The translations under genes were made by a program, and so were the position numbers. 64,000 bases of DNA from Panulirus ornatus. Its lineage: Eukaryota > Arthropoda > Malacostraca > Decapoda > Palinuridae. Shown piece by piece: positions 48,921-60,328 of the stretch (the first letter of the stretch is position 1; each line of letters opens with the position of its first letter). The DNA lies in contig NC_092235.1 of assembly GCF_036320965.1 (NCBI RefSeq), forward strand, positions 4,309,994 to 4,373,993. Reading direction: 5' to 3'. The notes under the pieces are model-generated. The model saw only the letters and a list, made by a program, of their open reading frames with translations. It made no database searches and was not told the origin of the DNA.

Positions 48921-49817
48921 ATGACTCAGATCGACCGAAAAGCATTGGAACTGCTTGTTTCCGAAAGCCTGGCCACCTTGGGCGAAGGGGGGAACGGGAC
49001 TGCCTACCTCGTCAAGTGGCATGACGAACTGGCCGTTCTGAAGGTGTCTCACTTTTCTGAGGATGAGCGTCTCATGCGAGAGAGCCAATACATGGTTTTG
49101 CTGGAAGGAGCTGGAGGAGTCCCAATGTTGTTGGCTTATTCCGAGGAACCACCAGCCATCTTGATGACCTACTGCGGCCAATACACTCTCCAGGATATCA
49201 TTAAAGGCAAAGGACCAGATGGCTACGATCTCCTGCAACTGGGACTGATGGTTGGACAAAGGCTTCTTGAAATACACTGCAAAGGACTCATCCACAATGA
49301 CCTAAAGCCTAACAATGTGGTCGTGAGCGGCGATCCGCAGTCACCCAGAGTGAACATCATCGATCTGGGACTTGCATGTTTCGAGGACATGACTAATGAA
49401 CTCGAGAGCGATCCTCAGGATTACCCATGGATGGCTCCTGAGGTGAAGCGTGGCCAACCTAGCACAAGAAAGTCTGATGTGTTCTCATATGCCGTCCTCC
49501 TTATTAGAATACTTCAAATAGTTTATAAGAGACGCCGCTTACGCGTGGTATCTACAATTAGAGAGGCCACAAGATATGATCCTGAAGCACGACCCAAACT
49601 GGAGGTAGTTCTGAAACACTTGCAGTACGCCTTCGAGAGGCGTCGGGCAGCCATCATGGCACGGGAGGTGAGATCCCAGAATGTGCATCGCAGGATACAA
49701 CCCCTGCAAGTCCAACAGCTGCCTCCAACTGACACAAACACACTGGTTACGGATTTTATAGCGACGCACCCCGACATTACTGTTCGTTATGTGCACCGGC
49801 CATTGACTCAGCATTGA
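48921..49817 (+). CDS. Intronless serine/threonine protein kinase
   Basis: 298 residues from ATG 48921 in a good context (TCAACATGA). It is a small complete kinase domain: Gly-rich loop GEGGNG (21-26), ATP-binding Lys in AVLK (41), catalytic loop GLIHNDLKPNN (Asp127, Lys129, Asn132; HND in place of HRD), DLG (148-150) in place of DFG, and WMAPEV (170-175) as the APE motif. All key residues for phosphotransfer remain, so it is likely active. The DLKPNN loop suggests Ser/Thr specificity. A C-terminal tail of about 60 residues is basic, then polar. A single exon is unusual for an animal kinase and suggests retrocopying, or capture by a mobile element or virus. The open frame is undamaged among decayed DNA. 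Substrate unknown. Confidence 0.88.
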   Translation: MTQIDRKALELLVSESLATLGEGGNGTAYLVKWHDELAVLKVSHFSEDERLMRESQYMVLLEGAGGVPMLLAYSEEPPAILMTYCGQYTLQDIIKGKGPDGYDLLQLGLMVGQRLLEIHCKGLIHNDLKPNNVVVSGDPQSPRVNIIDLGLACFEDMTNELESDPQDYPWMAPEVKRGQPSTRKSDVFSYAVLLIRILQIVYKRRRLRVVSTIREATRYDPEARPKLEVVLKHLQYAFERRRAAIMAREVRSQNVHRRIQPLQVQQLPPTDTNTLVTDFIATHPDITVRYVHRPLTQH

Positions 49818-49974
49818 TTTCTTTATATATATATAACAGAAGGATGTGTGCTTTTCTTTCGCATCTTTTTTTTTAAATTTTAAGTTCAAAAAACTCATCT
49901 ACAAAAATTAATATTTATATAATATTACGCTATTTTCATTATCTCTAATCTATTTTCTATTTCTTTTGATAACG

Positions 49975-50453
<479 letters not shown>

Positions 50454-50455
50454 TA

Positions 50456-50660
50456 CAGATATTTTTCATACTTGTTTGCCATTTCCCATGTTAGCAAGGT
50501 ATCGCCAGGAACAGATAAAGAAAGGCCACGTTCACTTATGTCCATTCTCTACTTCTCATATGCAATGCACTGATACCACAGCCTCCTGTCCACAACCAGG
50601 ACCCACAGATGTTTCCATGCTTTCCCTTGGCTACTTCATATACCCTGGTTCAGTCCAGAA
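50456..50660 (-). mobile_element. LINE-A 3' UTR, inverted
   Basis: TTGCCATTTCCCATGTTAGC, AGGAACAGATAAAGAAAGGC and ACCCACAGATGTTTCCATGC are the reverse complement of the LINE-A 3' UTR and tail. Confidence 0.65.
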
Positions 50661-50867
50661 AGGGTCTTTAGGGTCTGGTTATGGAAAGGGGGCTGAGGTT
50701 GCTGTGCAGTGCTCTTAACAACTAGAGAATGGATATGAGCAAGTGCTGTCTTTGTCTATTCTTGGCACTACCTTATGGATGTGGGCATTGGTGAACAAGC
50801 GATGCTGTTATCCATTATTTCCCTGCTCCTGATAAGAGGAAAGTCTTGAAGCTGCATAAGCCCCATA

Positions 50868-52786
50868 ATGTGGTTCTGGGACTGTATGGTTAATAACAGA
50901 GAAGAGGTAGTAAAAGCTTTGCGGAAGATGAAAGCCGGCAAGGCAGCAGGTTTGGATGGTATTGCAGTGGAATTTATTAAAAAAGGGGGTGACTGTATTG
51001 TTGACTGGTTGGTAAGGTTATTTAATGTATGTATGACTCACGGTGAGGTGCCTGAGGATTGGCGGAATGCGTGCATAGTGCCATTGTACAAAGGCAAAGG
51101 GGATAAGAGTGAGTGCCGGCAAGGCACCAGGTTTGGATGGTATTGCAGTGGAATTTATTAAAAAAGGGGGTGACTGTATTGTTGACTGGTTGGTAAGGTT
51201 ATTTAATGTATGTATGACTCACGGTGAGGTGCCTGAGGATTGGCGGAATGCGTGCATAGTGCCATTGTACAAAGGCAAAGGGGATAAGAGTGAGTGCTCA
51301 AATTACAGAGGTATAAGTTTGCTGAGTATTCCTGGTAAATTATATGGGAGGGTATTGATTGAGAGGGTGAAGGCATGTACAGAGCATCAGATTGGGGAAG
51401 AGCAGTGTGGTTTCAGAAGTGGTAGAGGATGTGTGGATCAGGTGTTTGCTTTGAAGAATGTATGTGAGAAATATTTAGAAAAGCAAATGGATTTGTATGT
51501 AGCATTTATGGATCTGGAGAAGGCATATGATAGAGTTGATAGAGATGCTCTGTGGAAGGTATTAAGAATATATGGTGTGGGAGGCAAGTTGTTAGAAGCA
51601 ATGAAAAGTTTTTATCGAGGATGGAAGGCATGTGTACGCGTAGGAAGAGAGGAAAGTGATTGGTTCTCAGTGAATGTAGGTTTGCGGCAGGGGTGTGTGA
51701 TGTCTCCATGGTTGTTTAATTTGTTTATGGATGGGGTTGTTAGGGAGGTGAATGCAAGAGTTTTGGAAAGAGGGGCAAGTATGAATTCTGTTGGGGATGA
51801 GAGAGCTTGGGAAGTGAGTCAGTTGTTGTTCGCTGATGATACAGCGCTGGTGGCTGATTCATGTGAGAAACTGCAGAAGCTGGTGACTGAGTTTGGTAAA
51901 GTGTGTGAAAGAACAAAGTTAAGAGTAAATGTGAATAAGAGCAAGGTTATTAGGTACAGTAGGGTTGAGGGTCAAGTCAATTGGGAGGTGAGTTTGAATG
52001 GAGAAAAACTGGAGGAAGTGAAGTGTTTTAGATATCTGGGAGTGGATCTGGCAGCGGATGGAACCATGGAAGCGGAAGTGGATCATAGGGTGGGGGAGGG
52101 GGCGAAAATTCTGGGAGCCTTGAAGAATGTGTGGAAGTCGAGAACATTATCTCGGAAAGCAAAAATGGGTATGTTTGAAGGAATAGTGGTTCCAACAATG
52201 TTGTATGGTTGCTCAGGCGTGGGCTATGGATAGAGTTGTGCGCAGGAGGATGGATGTGCTGGAAATGAGATGTTTGAGGACAATGTGTGGTGTGAGGTGG
52301 TTTGATCGAGTAAGTAACGTAAGGGTAAGAGAGATGTGTGGAAATAAAAAGAGCGTGGTTGAGAGAGCAGAAGAGAGTGTTTTGAAATGGTTTGGGCAAT
52401 GGAGAGAATGAGTGAGGAAAGATTGACCAAGAGGATATATGTGTCGGAGGTGGAGGGAACGAGGAGAAGAGGGAGACCAAATTGGAGGTGGAAAGATGGA
52501 GTGAAAAAGATTTTGTGTGATCGGGGCCTGAACATGCAGGAGGGTGAAAGGAAGGCAAGGAATAGAGTAAATTGGAGCGATGTGGTATACCGGGGTTGAC
52601 GTGCTGTCAGTGGATTGAATCGGGGCATGTGAAGTGTCTTGGGTAAACCATGGAAAGCTGTGTAGGTATGTATATTTGCGTGTGTGGACGTATGTATATA
52701 CATGTGTATGGGGGTGGGTTGGGCCATTTTTTTCGTCTGTTTCCTTGCGCTACCTCGCAAACGCGGGAGACAGCGACAAAGCAAAA

Positions 52787-52795
<9 letters not shown>
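50868..52795 (+). pseudogene. LINE-A copy with reverse transcriptase (5'-truncated, RT nearly intact)
   Basis: RT blocks in order: GLDGIAVEFIKKGG, WRNACIVPLYKGKGDKSEC, NYRGISLLSIPGKLYGRVL, EEQCGFRSGRGCVDQVF, MDLYVAFMDLEKAYDRVDRD, VGLRQGCVMSPWLFNLFMDG, LLFADDTALVAD (catalytic FADD) and LRVNVNKSKV. A C-terminal thumb follows, and after a frame break at about 52215 the last codons RGRPNWRWKDGVKK. A 3' UTR, the tail CTACCTCGCAAACGCGGGAG and poly(A) at 52782-52795 follow. No endonuclease domain is present. A 181-bp direct duplication (50935-51115 and 51116-51296) shifts the frame inside RT. The clade is not certain. Confidence 0.9.
50935..51296. repeat. 181-bp tandem duplication within LINE-A RT
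   Basis: CCGGCAAGGCA at 50935 and again at 51116; 181 bp is not a multiple of three. The copies are almost identical (CAGCAGG against CACCAGG), so the event is recent. Confidence 0.95.
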
Positions 52796-52866
<71 letters not shown>

Positions 52867-52882
52867 GTATCATATATATATA

Positions 52883-52948
<66 letters not shown>
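52796..52948. repeat. (TA)n/(GT)n compound microsatellite
   Basis: TA run directly after the LINE poly(A), then about 60 bp of GT. Confidence 0.98.
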
Positions 52949-52951
<3 letters not shown>

Positions 52952-54024
52952 ATACCAATAAAATGGCAGGAGTGGATTATACATACAAAAAAGTTGCTTA
53001 TTAAAGAAAGATAAAATACTGAATAGTGGTGAAAACCTTTGTATTTATTCCATTGAGAAAGTAGTAAATTGAATTATATCTAAAGGGCAATAAGTTTTCA
53101 GTTGATAATGAAATTTGTTCTTCATCAAAATCAAACAGAAAATAAAAAAAAAATCATAAAAGCCTAATACGTTTGTGTTGCTTATCCAGGCCCATTTTTA
53201 TTAAGTAATGTTGGGACGGCTCCACCCACTTTAATCACTTGAGTACATAGAATATATTATCGTCGATGTTAAAGAGTTTTCCCTTTTGATGTTATCCTTA
53301 AAATGAAGGTTAAGGAAAGTGAGATAGAGCTTAACGTTAAAGTTAGGATAGCTAAGGCATCCTTGATCATATAATCACTAGTCAGGTGTTAATATAGGTT
53401 AGGTTAGGTTCAGTATCCTTCATCAGGTCACCATTACCAAGGTGGTGTTATGTTGGGTCAGGCAACTTTAAACCAACTTTCAGTATTATTTACTCATAAA
53501 TCTCTAAGTTCTAATAACCCAAAATTTTAGAGGGTAGAAACTGATGGAAGCCATTTCTAACATTCTTGCATAACCTGACCTCTCGCCTTCCCAGAACATA
53601 CCCATCCCAGCCTGGATATTGCACTGCTGTGGTCGTCAACTAATTTGAAAAGGAAGACATTGAATGGAGAAATTACTCAGGTAATCTCCAAAGATGATTA
53701 CTGGTTTGAGAAACAAATTCAGAGAGGAGATTAAGCGACTTAAATCCATTCAGCTTTAGGGAAAAGAAGTTTAAGAGATCCTGTACAGGTATATGAAGTT
53801 ATTGTAATGGCATCCCTTTAATCTTGATATTTTTACTTCCTGTAACTAGTTCCAACAATTAAAACAATATTCAGCATTGTGTTTTAAGTGACTGACTTTA
53901 GGATGCATTTGGATCTGTCAAAAATTGTATTTAGCAATTACTTCAACTTTCAACTGACCCATTCTATATTTTCATTCATTTCATCTCAGTTTTATCACCT
54001 TTCTGTTACTGTTTGATATCAACA
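52949..54024. other. No recognised gene; two TTAGG units
   Basis: AT-rich DNA. GGTTAGGTTAGGTTCAG at about 53398 is a minimal TTAGG stretch. Otherwise no supported feature. Confidence 0.5.
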
Positions 54025-54252
54025 GTAGCCCGCCTACGTAGTTGGGGCTTTGAAGCAAAGGAAACTTTTTCTAGCCAAGGTCAGAGTAGCATCTAAACCA
54101 AACCTAGATGACCTTACCTTAGAAATATGTTCAGACAGTACCTTCTGAAAATATTTCTTAAGGTAAGGCCGTGGGGATTAGTTTAGGTGCTAACTAAACC
54201 TTGGCTAGAAAAAGTTTGCTTTAAAGCCACAAGTAGTTGAAAGGCCTACTTT
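54025..54252. repeat. Fold-back (MITE-like) inverted repeat with about 100-nt arms
   Basis: The left arm (54025-54128) contains AACTTTTTCTAGCCAAGG and GACCTTACCTTAGAAATAT. The right arm (54150-54252) carries their complements (ATATTTCTTAAGGTAAGGC, CCTTGGCTAGAAAAAGTTTG). The loop is about 21 nt. It could be a MITE or give a long hairpin RNA. Confidence 0.8.
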
Positions 54253-55757
54253 AAGTGGTGATAATGAAATTCATTTGCTCCAGTGTGCCCCTCCGTCCGA
54301 TTGTTTTATGTCCATCTAAAGATGCATACGTTCAATTTTTGATGTAGATTGATTTCCTATCTTAGTTTCGTCTACGGAATTCTACATCTTCAGTTCAGCA
54401 CACCATTGTGGTAATGAAGGGAAAGTTACCACATTTACAAGCCGAGTGAACGTAGCTTATCCCACCACGTTAGAGAGAAAACTTACCTGTATTTGAATTA
54501 ATGAACGGGAACAGAGAAGACAAAATTTTATTACACATTTATCATACAACTATATAATCTAAATTATATACATTACCACATTTCCTGCATTTTCCATCAC
54601 AAATTTGCTGAGGTCATAACCTTGTAGTTACCATTACCCTACAATCTTAAGGATGGTGGTCTACAACACCTCTAGATTGATGGAAAAAACGAAAAGTTTC
54701 GTTTTACTATTAAGACCACAGAAATACGGTAATTCCACTTCACTACCACTAACTACTAGTTATTTTACTTGTTGATTTTCACGGCTAAGATTTTCATCCT
54801 TTGAGCGAAGCCATACAATAATCGTCCTTATCTACTCTGAGCATTGGATATCCTCCTGATGATCAAGATTGCCGTTTTGGTTGTCCGTTTCCCTTGTTAT
54901 TGGTGCCTCTCACTGCACACCTTACATGAGTGCCTTCCACAGTATTAGGGACAGCTGCTGGGCCTCACTGTAGCTACTTCTGGGACGGTTGCCAATCTTC
55001 CTCGTATTCCCTCAGGACCACCGCGCCAAACCGACTCCCGCCATCAGGCCGAAACGCACAAACATTTCTGACAAAATTGAGACAACCGCTTTCGCGTCAG
55101 TTTTGACACCAAGTGAATTTATACGACAATTACGCTCAAGATGCTTGGTTTTTCGTTCATGGATTGAACAGAAGCAACCAACGATTGTTGCTACTGCCCA
55201 ATCCATGAAGTCCCCCCCACCACGGAAAGGTAACCAAGCTTCGGGGGGGATGGGTGTTTACCCTGACGCCAACGGAGAAACTCAATACAATATTTTTATT
55301 ATAACTTTCCTTAATCTTGAAAAATGAATCAATCAGAGGGAAGAATAGCCCCAGTCATATGGAGACTGGCTAACCGAATCCTTGCGCATTGTGTAGAAAG
55401 TGATTTCTTTGAGGGTTGCTTTATGGAAGGCACGGTAGCGTCGGAAGAGTTTCATTTTTTCTTTGAAGACGAAGGAAATTATCCCCGTGAATTTATGTAT
55501 CTTTTTTTGGGCGGGATAATGTTCCCTTTTTTTTTCTTTGTTTTTCAACGTCCCTACGTAGATATTATGTGTCATCCACTAATGGGAGAAAGCCAGACTT
55601 CCGCCAGATTAACGTAATCCTTGGCAAGGCCAAATTAAAGTTGTCTTGGTGTTGGTTCCTCATTGATAACCCAAACACAAACACAAACACACCTCCAGTG
55701 TCCACTCTAGGGCCGTGTTCTCCTGCAGCACCAGCAGGAAGAAAGAGCTCAGGTTCC
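54253..55757. other. No recognised gene; short unassigned ORFs
   Basis: Frames at 54989-55327 (112 codons, ASVLTPSEFIRQLRSRC) and 55324-55617 are open but match nothing I know and show no motif. AATAAA on the minus strand (55295-55300) may serve the RRM gene. Confidence 0.35.
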
Positions 55758-56609
55758 TCACCAACTGAATCTTTTGGCACGGGGAGCGTGTGTCATTTCG
55801 ACACGCCTTTTAACGCTCGTACGTGGTGCGGAGTGCAGTCGGTCTGTAACGTAGGACATGTCATGTGTTATTGGTCCCAGTCGGTCTAGAACGCTGGGCC
55901 TGACATGTGTTGGGGGACCAAGTCGGTCTTGAATGGTGGGCCTGACGTGTGTTGGGGGACCAAGTCGGTCTTGAATGGTGGGCCTGACAGGTCTTGAGAC
56001 CTGCCATGTCTCCCTGAAGGTGGGCCTGACAAGTGTGGTGGGCTGCATTTCCTCATGGATGGTGGGTCTGGTAGGGAGTGTGGGCTGCAGTGCCACTTGA
56101 GTGGGCGAGGTCACTTGGTCAGCATCAGTGGGACGATGAGGTTTCACTTTTGCACAGCGACCGTTGATGGAGAGTGGTGTCACGTCGGCAAGAAGTGCCT
56201 TCTTGTAGGAGGCATAGCAGGAGTACTGGATGACGGCAATCCCGCGGTGGTTCTCGTAGGTCGTGTAGGACTGCATGTCGAAGCGAACGATGTCGCCGAA
56301 CAGCTTGAAGAATTCCCAGACGTTCATCCTTGAGATTTTGTATGGAACGTTGACGACCCTGATGGTATACCTCTGCAGGACGGTTTTGAGAACCCCTTGC
56401 AACTGCTCGTTGGTGGGCACGATGACATGTATGTCGTCATCATCGCAGCCCAACTCATCTATATGTGGGAGTCGGGTCTCGTGTGTTGGACGGTCCAGCA
56501 AATCATCCTCATCGTGGAAAGGCAGGTAGGCCTGGTCAAGGAGGGCGACCCAGAGCACCTGCTGCTGCTCGACCACCTCCACAACTGAGCTTTTTGCAAA
56601 AACTTCCAT
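55758..56609 (-). CDS. Intronless RRM protein with proline-rich repeats
   Basis: 283 residues from ATG 56609 (context TTCAACATGG). An acidic stretch (54-60, GCDDDD) precedes one RNA-recognition motif at about 81-158, with RNP2-like IRVVNVPY (83-90) and RNP1-like RGIAVIQYS (122-130). Next comes a Pro/Thr-rich region with short tandem repeats VRPTIQDRLGPPTH (about 208-246) and a basic tail (KRRV, RAKRF). It should bind single-stranded RNA; the target is unknown. The frame is intact and unbroken by introns. Tandem units at DNA level (55915-56010) suggest the repeats are still changing in number. It lies head-to-head with the winged-helix gene at 59.6 kb, with two satellites between. Confidence 0.75.
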   Translation of the reverse strand: MEVFAKSSVVEVVEQQQVLWVALLDQAYLPFHDEDDLLDRPTHETRLPHIDELGCDDDDIHVIVPTNEQLQGVLKTVLQRYTIRVVNVPYKISRMNVWEFFKLFGDIVRFDMQSYTTYENHRGIAVIQYSCYASYKKALLADVTPLSINGRCAKVKPHRPTDADQVTSPTQVALQPTLPTRPTIHEEMQPTTLVRPTFRETWQVSRPVRPTIQDRLGPPTHVRPTIQDRLGPPTHVRPSVLDRLGPITHDMSYVTDRLHSAPRTSVKRRVEMTHAPRAKRFSW

Positions 56610-56819
56610 GTTGAAGATACTATGGTTACGTTGTGCACTTTACCAAGTAACCTCGGTTATCCTTGTACGTCCACAAATATAGTGGGCCTATATTGATATG
56701 GAAAATATAGTAAGGTACCCCCATGCTATAATATCCCACATAGAAACAAAAGCATAGTCGACTTAGGCGATTTTAAATGTAGAGACCATCTGAAATATTG
56801 TAGGTGGGTTAATGGTTGT

Positions 56820-57955
56820 TACATGATGACCAGGGGTACAGGTGGATGGGACAGACTGGATATAGTGAAGATCGATAGATGGGACAGACAGGGTATAGTG
56901 AATATTCATAGATGAGACAGACTGGGTACAGTGAAGATTGATAGATGGGACAGGCAGGGTATAGTGAATATCCATAAATGGGAGAGACAGGGTGTAGTGA
57001 AGATGCATACATGGGACTGATAGGGTTCAGTGAAGATTCGTAGATGGTACAGACTGGGTATAGTGAAGATCCATAGAAGGGACAGACAGGGTATAGTGAA
57101 GATGTGTAGATAGGACACACATTATAATGAATTGATTGATGGGACAGACAGGGTATAGTGAAGATGTGTGGACGGGACACACATTATAATGAATTGATTG
57201 ATGGGACAGACAGGGTATAGTGAAGATGTGTGGACGGGACACACATTATAATGAATTGATTGATGGGACAGACAGGGTATAGTGAAGATTGATAGAAGGG
57301 ACATGCTGGGTATAGTGAAGATCCATAGATGGGACAGATGGTATAGTGAAGATATGCAGATGGGACACACATTATAATGAATTGATTGATGAGACAGACA
57401 GGGTATAGTGAAGATCTACAGATGGGACAGGCTGGGTGCTGGGTATAGTGAAGATCCATAGATGGGACAGAGGGTATAGTTAAGATGTGTAGATGGGACA
57501 CACATTAGAATTGATTGATGGGCAGACAGGGTATAGTGAAGATCCATAGATGGGACAAGCTGGGTATAGTGAAGATCTATAGATGGGACAGATGGTATAG
57601 CGAAGATGTGTATATGGGACACACATTATAATGAATTGATTGATGGGACAGACAGGGTATAGTGAAGATCGATAGACGGGACAGACTGGGTATAGAGAAG
57701 ATCCATAGATGGGACAGGCTGGGTATAGTGAAGATCGATAGATAGGACAGACAGGGTATAGTGAAGATCGATAGATGGGACAGACAGGGTATAGTGAAGA
57801 TCGATAGATGGGGACAGACAGGTTATAGTGAAGATCGATAGATGGGGACAGACAGTGTATAATGAAAATAGATAGATGGGACAGATTGGTTATAGTGATC
57901 GATAGATGGGACAGATTGGGTATATTGGCGATCGATAGATGGAAATGTTGGCACA
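56820..57955. repeat. 33-bp satellite array upstream of the RRM gene
   Basis: About 34 units of GGGACAGACAGGGTATAGTG followed by AAGATCGATAGAT, with higher-order variants that include ACACACATTATAATGAATTG. Almost every unit contains TAGTGAAGAT. The 33-bp period keeps minus-strand frames open. Confidence 0.93.
56863..56872 (-). promoter_or_regulatory. ATCTTCACTA motif upstream of the RRM gene
   Basis: The nearest copy, 254 bp upstream of ATG 56609, in gene sense. Confidence 0.35.
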
Positions 57956-58019
57956 AACAAACAATGGCCAGGTGGTCCTGAGTAGCAGATCTCTGTTACT
58001 TGCAGGCCAGAACTTAATG

Positions 58020-58370
58020 ATGGTGGTGAGATAATGGTGTCTCCCTCTGTAGTGAACATGGTATTGAGAGATAATGGTGTCTCCCTCTGTAGTGAACATG
58101 ATGGTGAGAGACAATGGTGTCTCCCTTTGTAGTGAACATGATGGTGAGAGATAATGGTGTCTCCCTCTGTAGTGAACATGATGGTGAGAGAAAATGGTGT
58201 CTCCCTCTGTAGTGAACATGATGGTGAGAGAAAATGGTGTCTCCCTCTGTAGTGAACATGACGGTGAAAGATAATGGTGTCTCCCTCTGTAGTGAACATG
58301 ATGGTGAGAGATAATGGTGTCTCTCTCTGTAGTGAACATGACGGTGAGAGATAATGGTGTCTGTGATTCG
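58020..58370. repeat. 40-bp satellite array, copy 2
   Basis: Nine units of TAGTGAACATGATGGTGAGA followed by GATAATGGTGTCTCCCTCTG, the same satellite as at 31951-33335. Confidence 0.95.
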
Positions 58371-59380
58371 GTACTTAGAACTCACATGAGATTAATCAGA
58401 TATATGATTATGAGCAGAAAAAGATGTTATCTATGTGTGATATGCAAGGGGAGGAAAACTACTCCCACACATCACATTTTACACACATTTCCATAGGACA
58501 AGGAGAGGTAAGGGGTATTGCTGTGATGGAATTGGTAAGACATTCATAAATATAAACGTAGGATGGGATAAATCTAAGACAAGTAGATAAAAAACAACCA
58601 CATTTTTCTACAAACTCAACAAAGACAAAGGCGAATTTTTTAGATATCAAGAAGTACATACCATATTTCCCCAATACCTACAGTTTTGTAATCAAAGAAA
58701 AAAATATTCTTGAGCTTACTTATTGACGAGTCACTTATGCTAGTTAACTTTGTTTTCAAGCTCATTATTGTTAGAGTATTTCCCATCATCTCTTATCTGC
58801 ATAATCACTTCATCAGGATAATTAGGCTTACGTGGACCAATTACAGGATATGTATGTAAATATGTTGCTTTAATGTTAAAGAATGAAATATGTCCTGGTT
58901 GATATGGCATGAATGTTGATGAAACCGTCCAGTTGATTTGGTCCCTAACATTGTGTTTAATGTTACCTATATATGTTATTGCTCATAGTTGTCTCAAGTC
59001 GTCCATACAATGCTTCATCCTTGGGAAAAACATAAAAAAGCAAGTTTTAGATTATTTTCTTCTTTTTTTAAACTGAAAACTCACTATAAAGTTTTCGTCA
59101 ACAGACAGCCAGACAGCGCAAGGGTAATTAGTACCACCAGCTGTTGACAGCGCACAATTAAAGCAGTCATTGCTCACGCGAGATTACTCCTGCTTTCCTA
59201 TCCTTCTTATATAGTCTTTGTACCACTACACACACACACACACACACACACAACTACACCCACACACACACACACATATACACACACACCATCATTGATG
59301 TCATTATCTTTCCACTACAAGCTACATTACACTCTCCACAAGAGGTAATTCTGCCCAGTGTACACCCTCTATCGTATCCT
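58371..59380. other. No recognised gene; match to the Tc1 flank; (CA)n
   Basis: 58558-58670 matches 23228-23330. (CA)n at 59228-59289. The rest is unassigned. Confidence 0.5.
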
Positions 59381-59383
59381 GCC

Positions 59384-59414
59384 ATCTTCACTATGTTGAT
59401 GTTTCATCTTCACT
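59384..59414 (+). promoter_or_regulatory. Two ATCTTCACTA motifs upstream of the winged-helix gene
   Basis: Copies at 59384-59393 and 59405-59414, followed by a third near copy (CAACTTCACT), 168 bp before ATG 59582, in gene sense. Confidence 0.35.
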
Positions 59415-59581
59415 ACACTAGTGCTTCAACTTCACTCTGTTAATCTATCATCTAGGGTATCAAATCAATGAGGAAACGCTAGTCTACTATATTTTTGTGT
59501 GGCTTCACTATATTTTTGCAAGTGCTGGTCTATGAAAGTTTACTTCGTCAAGTAAATCACTCATCTCACCAGATCGCAGAA

Positions 59582-60328
59582 ATGACTCACGTCCGCGCTA
59601 CCCATCGGTACCCTGGCAAGGAATCCTTCCTTGAATTTTTCGAGGCTCACATCCAGCAAACCGGGGCTGTTAAAGATTGTATAAGCCGAACTGAGCTATA
59701 TTTGCGATACTGTGAATTCTGCGAAGGGTTCGGGTACGAGAAAGCTGCCGTCCTGAACGTCGGCAGAACACTGGGACGGTGGGGCATCAAGGCAGATCGC
59801 AGACTTGGAGGACGCAACGGCCGCCACCAGGAGTACGCCTACACCAGAATTGCCTGGTTGTCCAGCAGTGAGGGCCTGGCCCAGGAAGGAAAGCGGTGCC
59901 TTCCAGAATGCCAAAGGCCTTCCAGGAAGAGATCACGTCTGGATATCGAACCCGTGCACGAGAGAGTAGTGGTGAAGATCCAGACTCGGCATCAAGATGA
60001 TGATGACCTGTGCGAAGGCGGACCCAGCGAGGAAACTGGTGTAGTTGACACAGGAGCAGCCGCCATCCCCATCAATGTTTCTTTGGCTCCCACCAAACAA
60101 CGGGGCAAAGTGATGCCTACCACTGAAATGGTGACCTTGATCCCCTACTTCTATGGGGATGAATCAGGCCTGGTGGATCCCGACGTACTCGTACTGGTCG
60201 TCGATGAAGACCCTGATGTGTCCGTCGCTGCGACTGGAGGATCAGCAGCACCTGCAGCAGCAGCCGACCCTAAAGCTGAAACGGCCGTGTTGAAGATTAA
60301 AGTCCACACCACCAACATTCATCCCTGA
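59582..60328 (+). CDS. Intronless protein with D5/primase C-terminal-like winged helix
   Basis: 248 residues from ATG 59582 (GCAGAAATGACT). An in-frame ATG at 59495 adds 29 residues of poorer character. Residues 16-93 contain FLEFFEAHI, ISRTELYLRYCEFCEGFG, NVGRTLGRWGIKADRR, GRNGRHQEYAYTRIAW. This pattern (LY..Y..FC...G......VG..L...G....R..GR....Y..I.W) is that of the winged helix-turn-helix C-terminal to D5-type/viral and phage primase-helicases. Here it stands alone, without a helicase. RPSRKRSRLD (about 112-121) is a likely nuclear localisation signal. An acidic and Ala/Pro-rich tail follows. Probable DNA-binding protein; function unknown. AATAAA at 60704-60709. Confidence 0.6.
   Translation: MTHVRATHRYPGKESFLEFFEAHIQQTGAVKDCISRTELYLRYCEFCEGFGYEKAAVLNVGRTLGRWGIKADRRLGGRNGRHQEYAYTRIAWLSSSEGLAQEGKRCLPECQRPSRKRSRLDIEPVHERVVVKIQTRHQDDDDLCEGGPSEETGVVDTGAAAIPINVSLAPTKQRGKVMPTTEMVTLIPYFYGDESGLVDPDVLVLVVDEDPDVSVAATGGSAAPAAAADPKAETAVLKIKVHTTNIHP

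Noticed and set aside
48753..49295. 180-codon frame antisense to the kinase
   Set aside because: It mirrors the coding bias of the kinase on the other strand and has no motif of its own.
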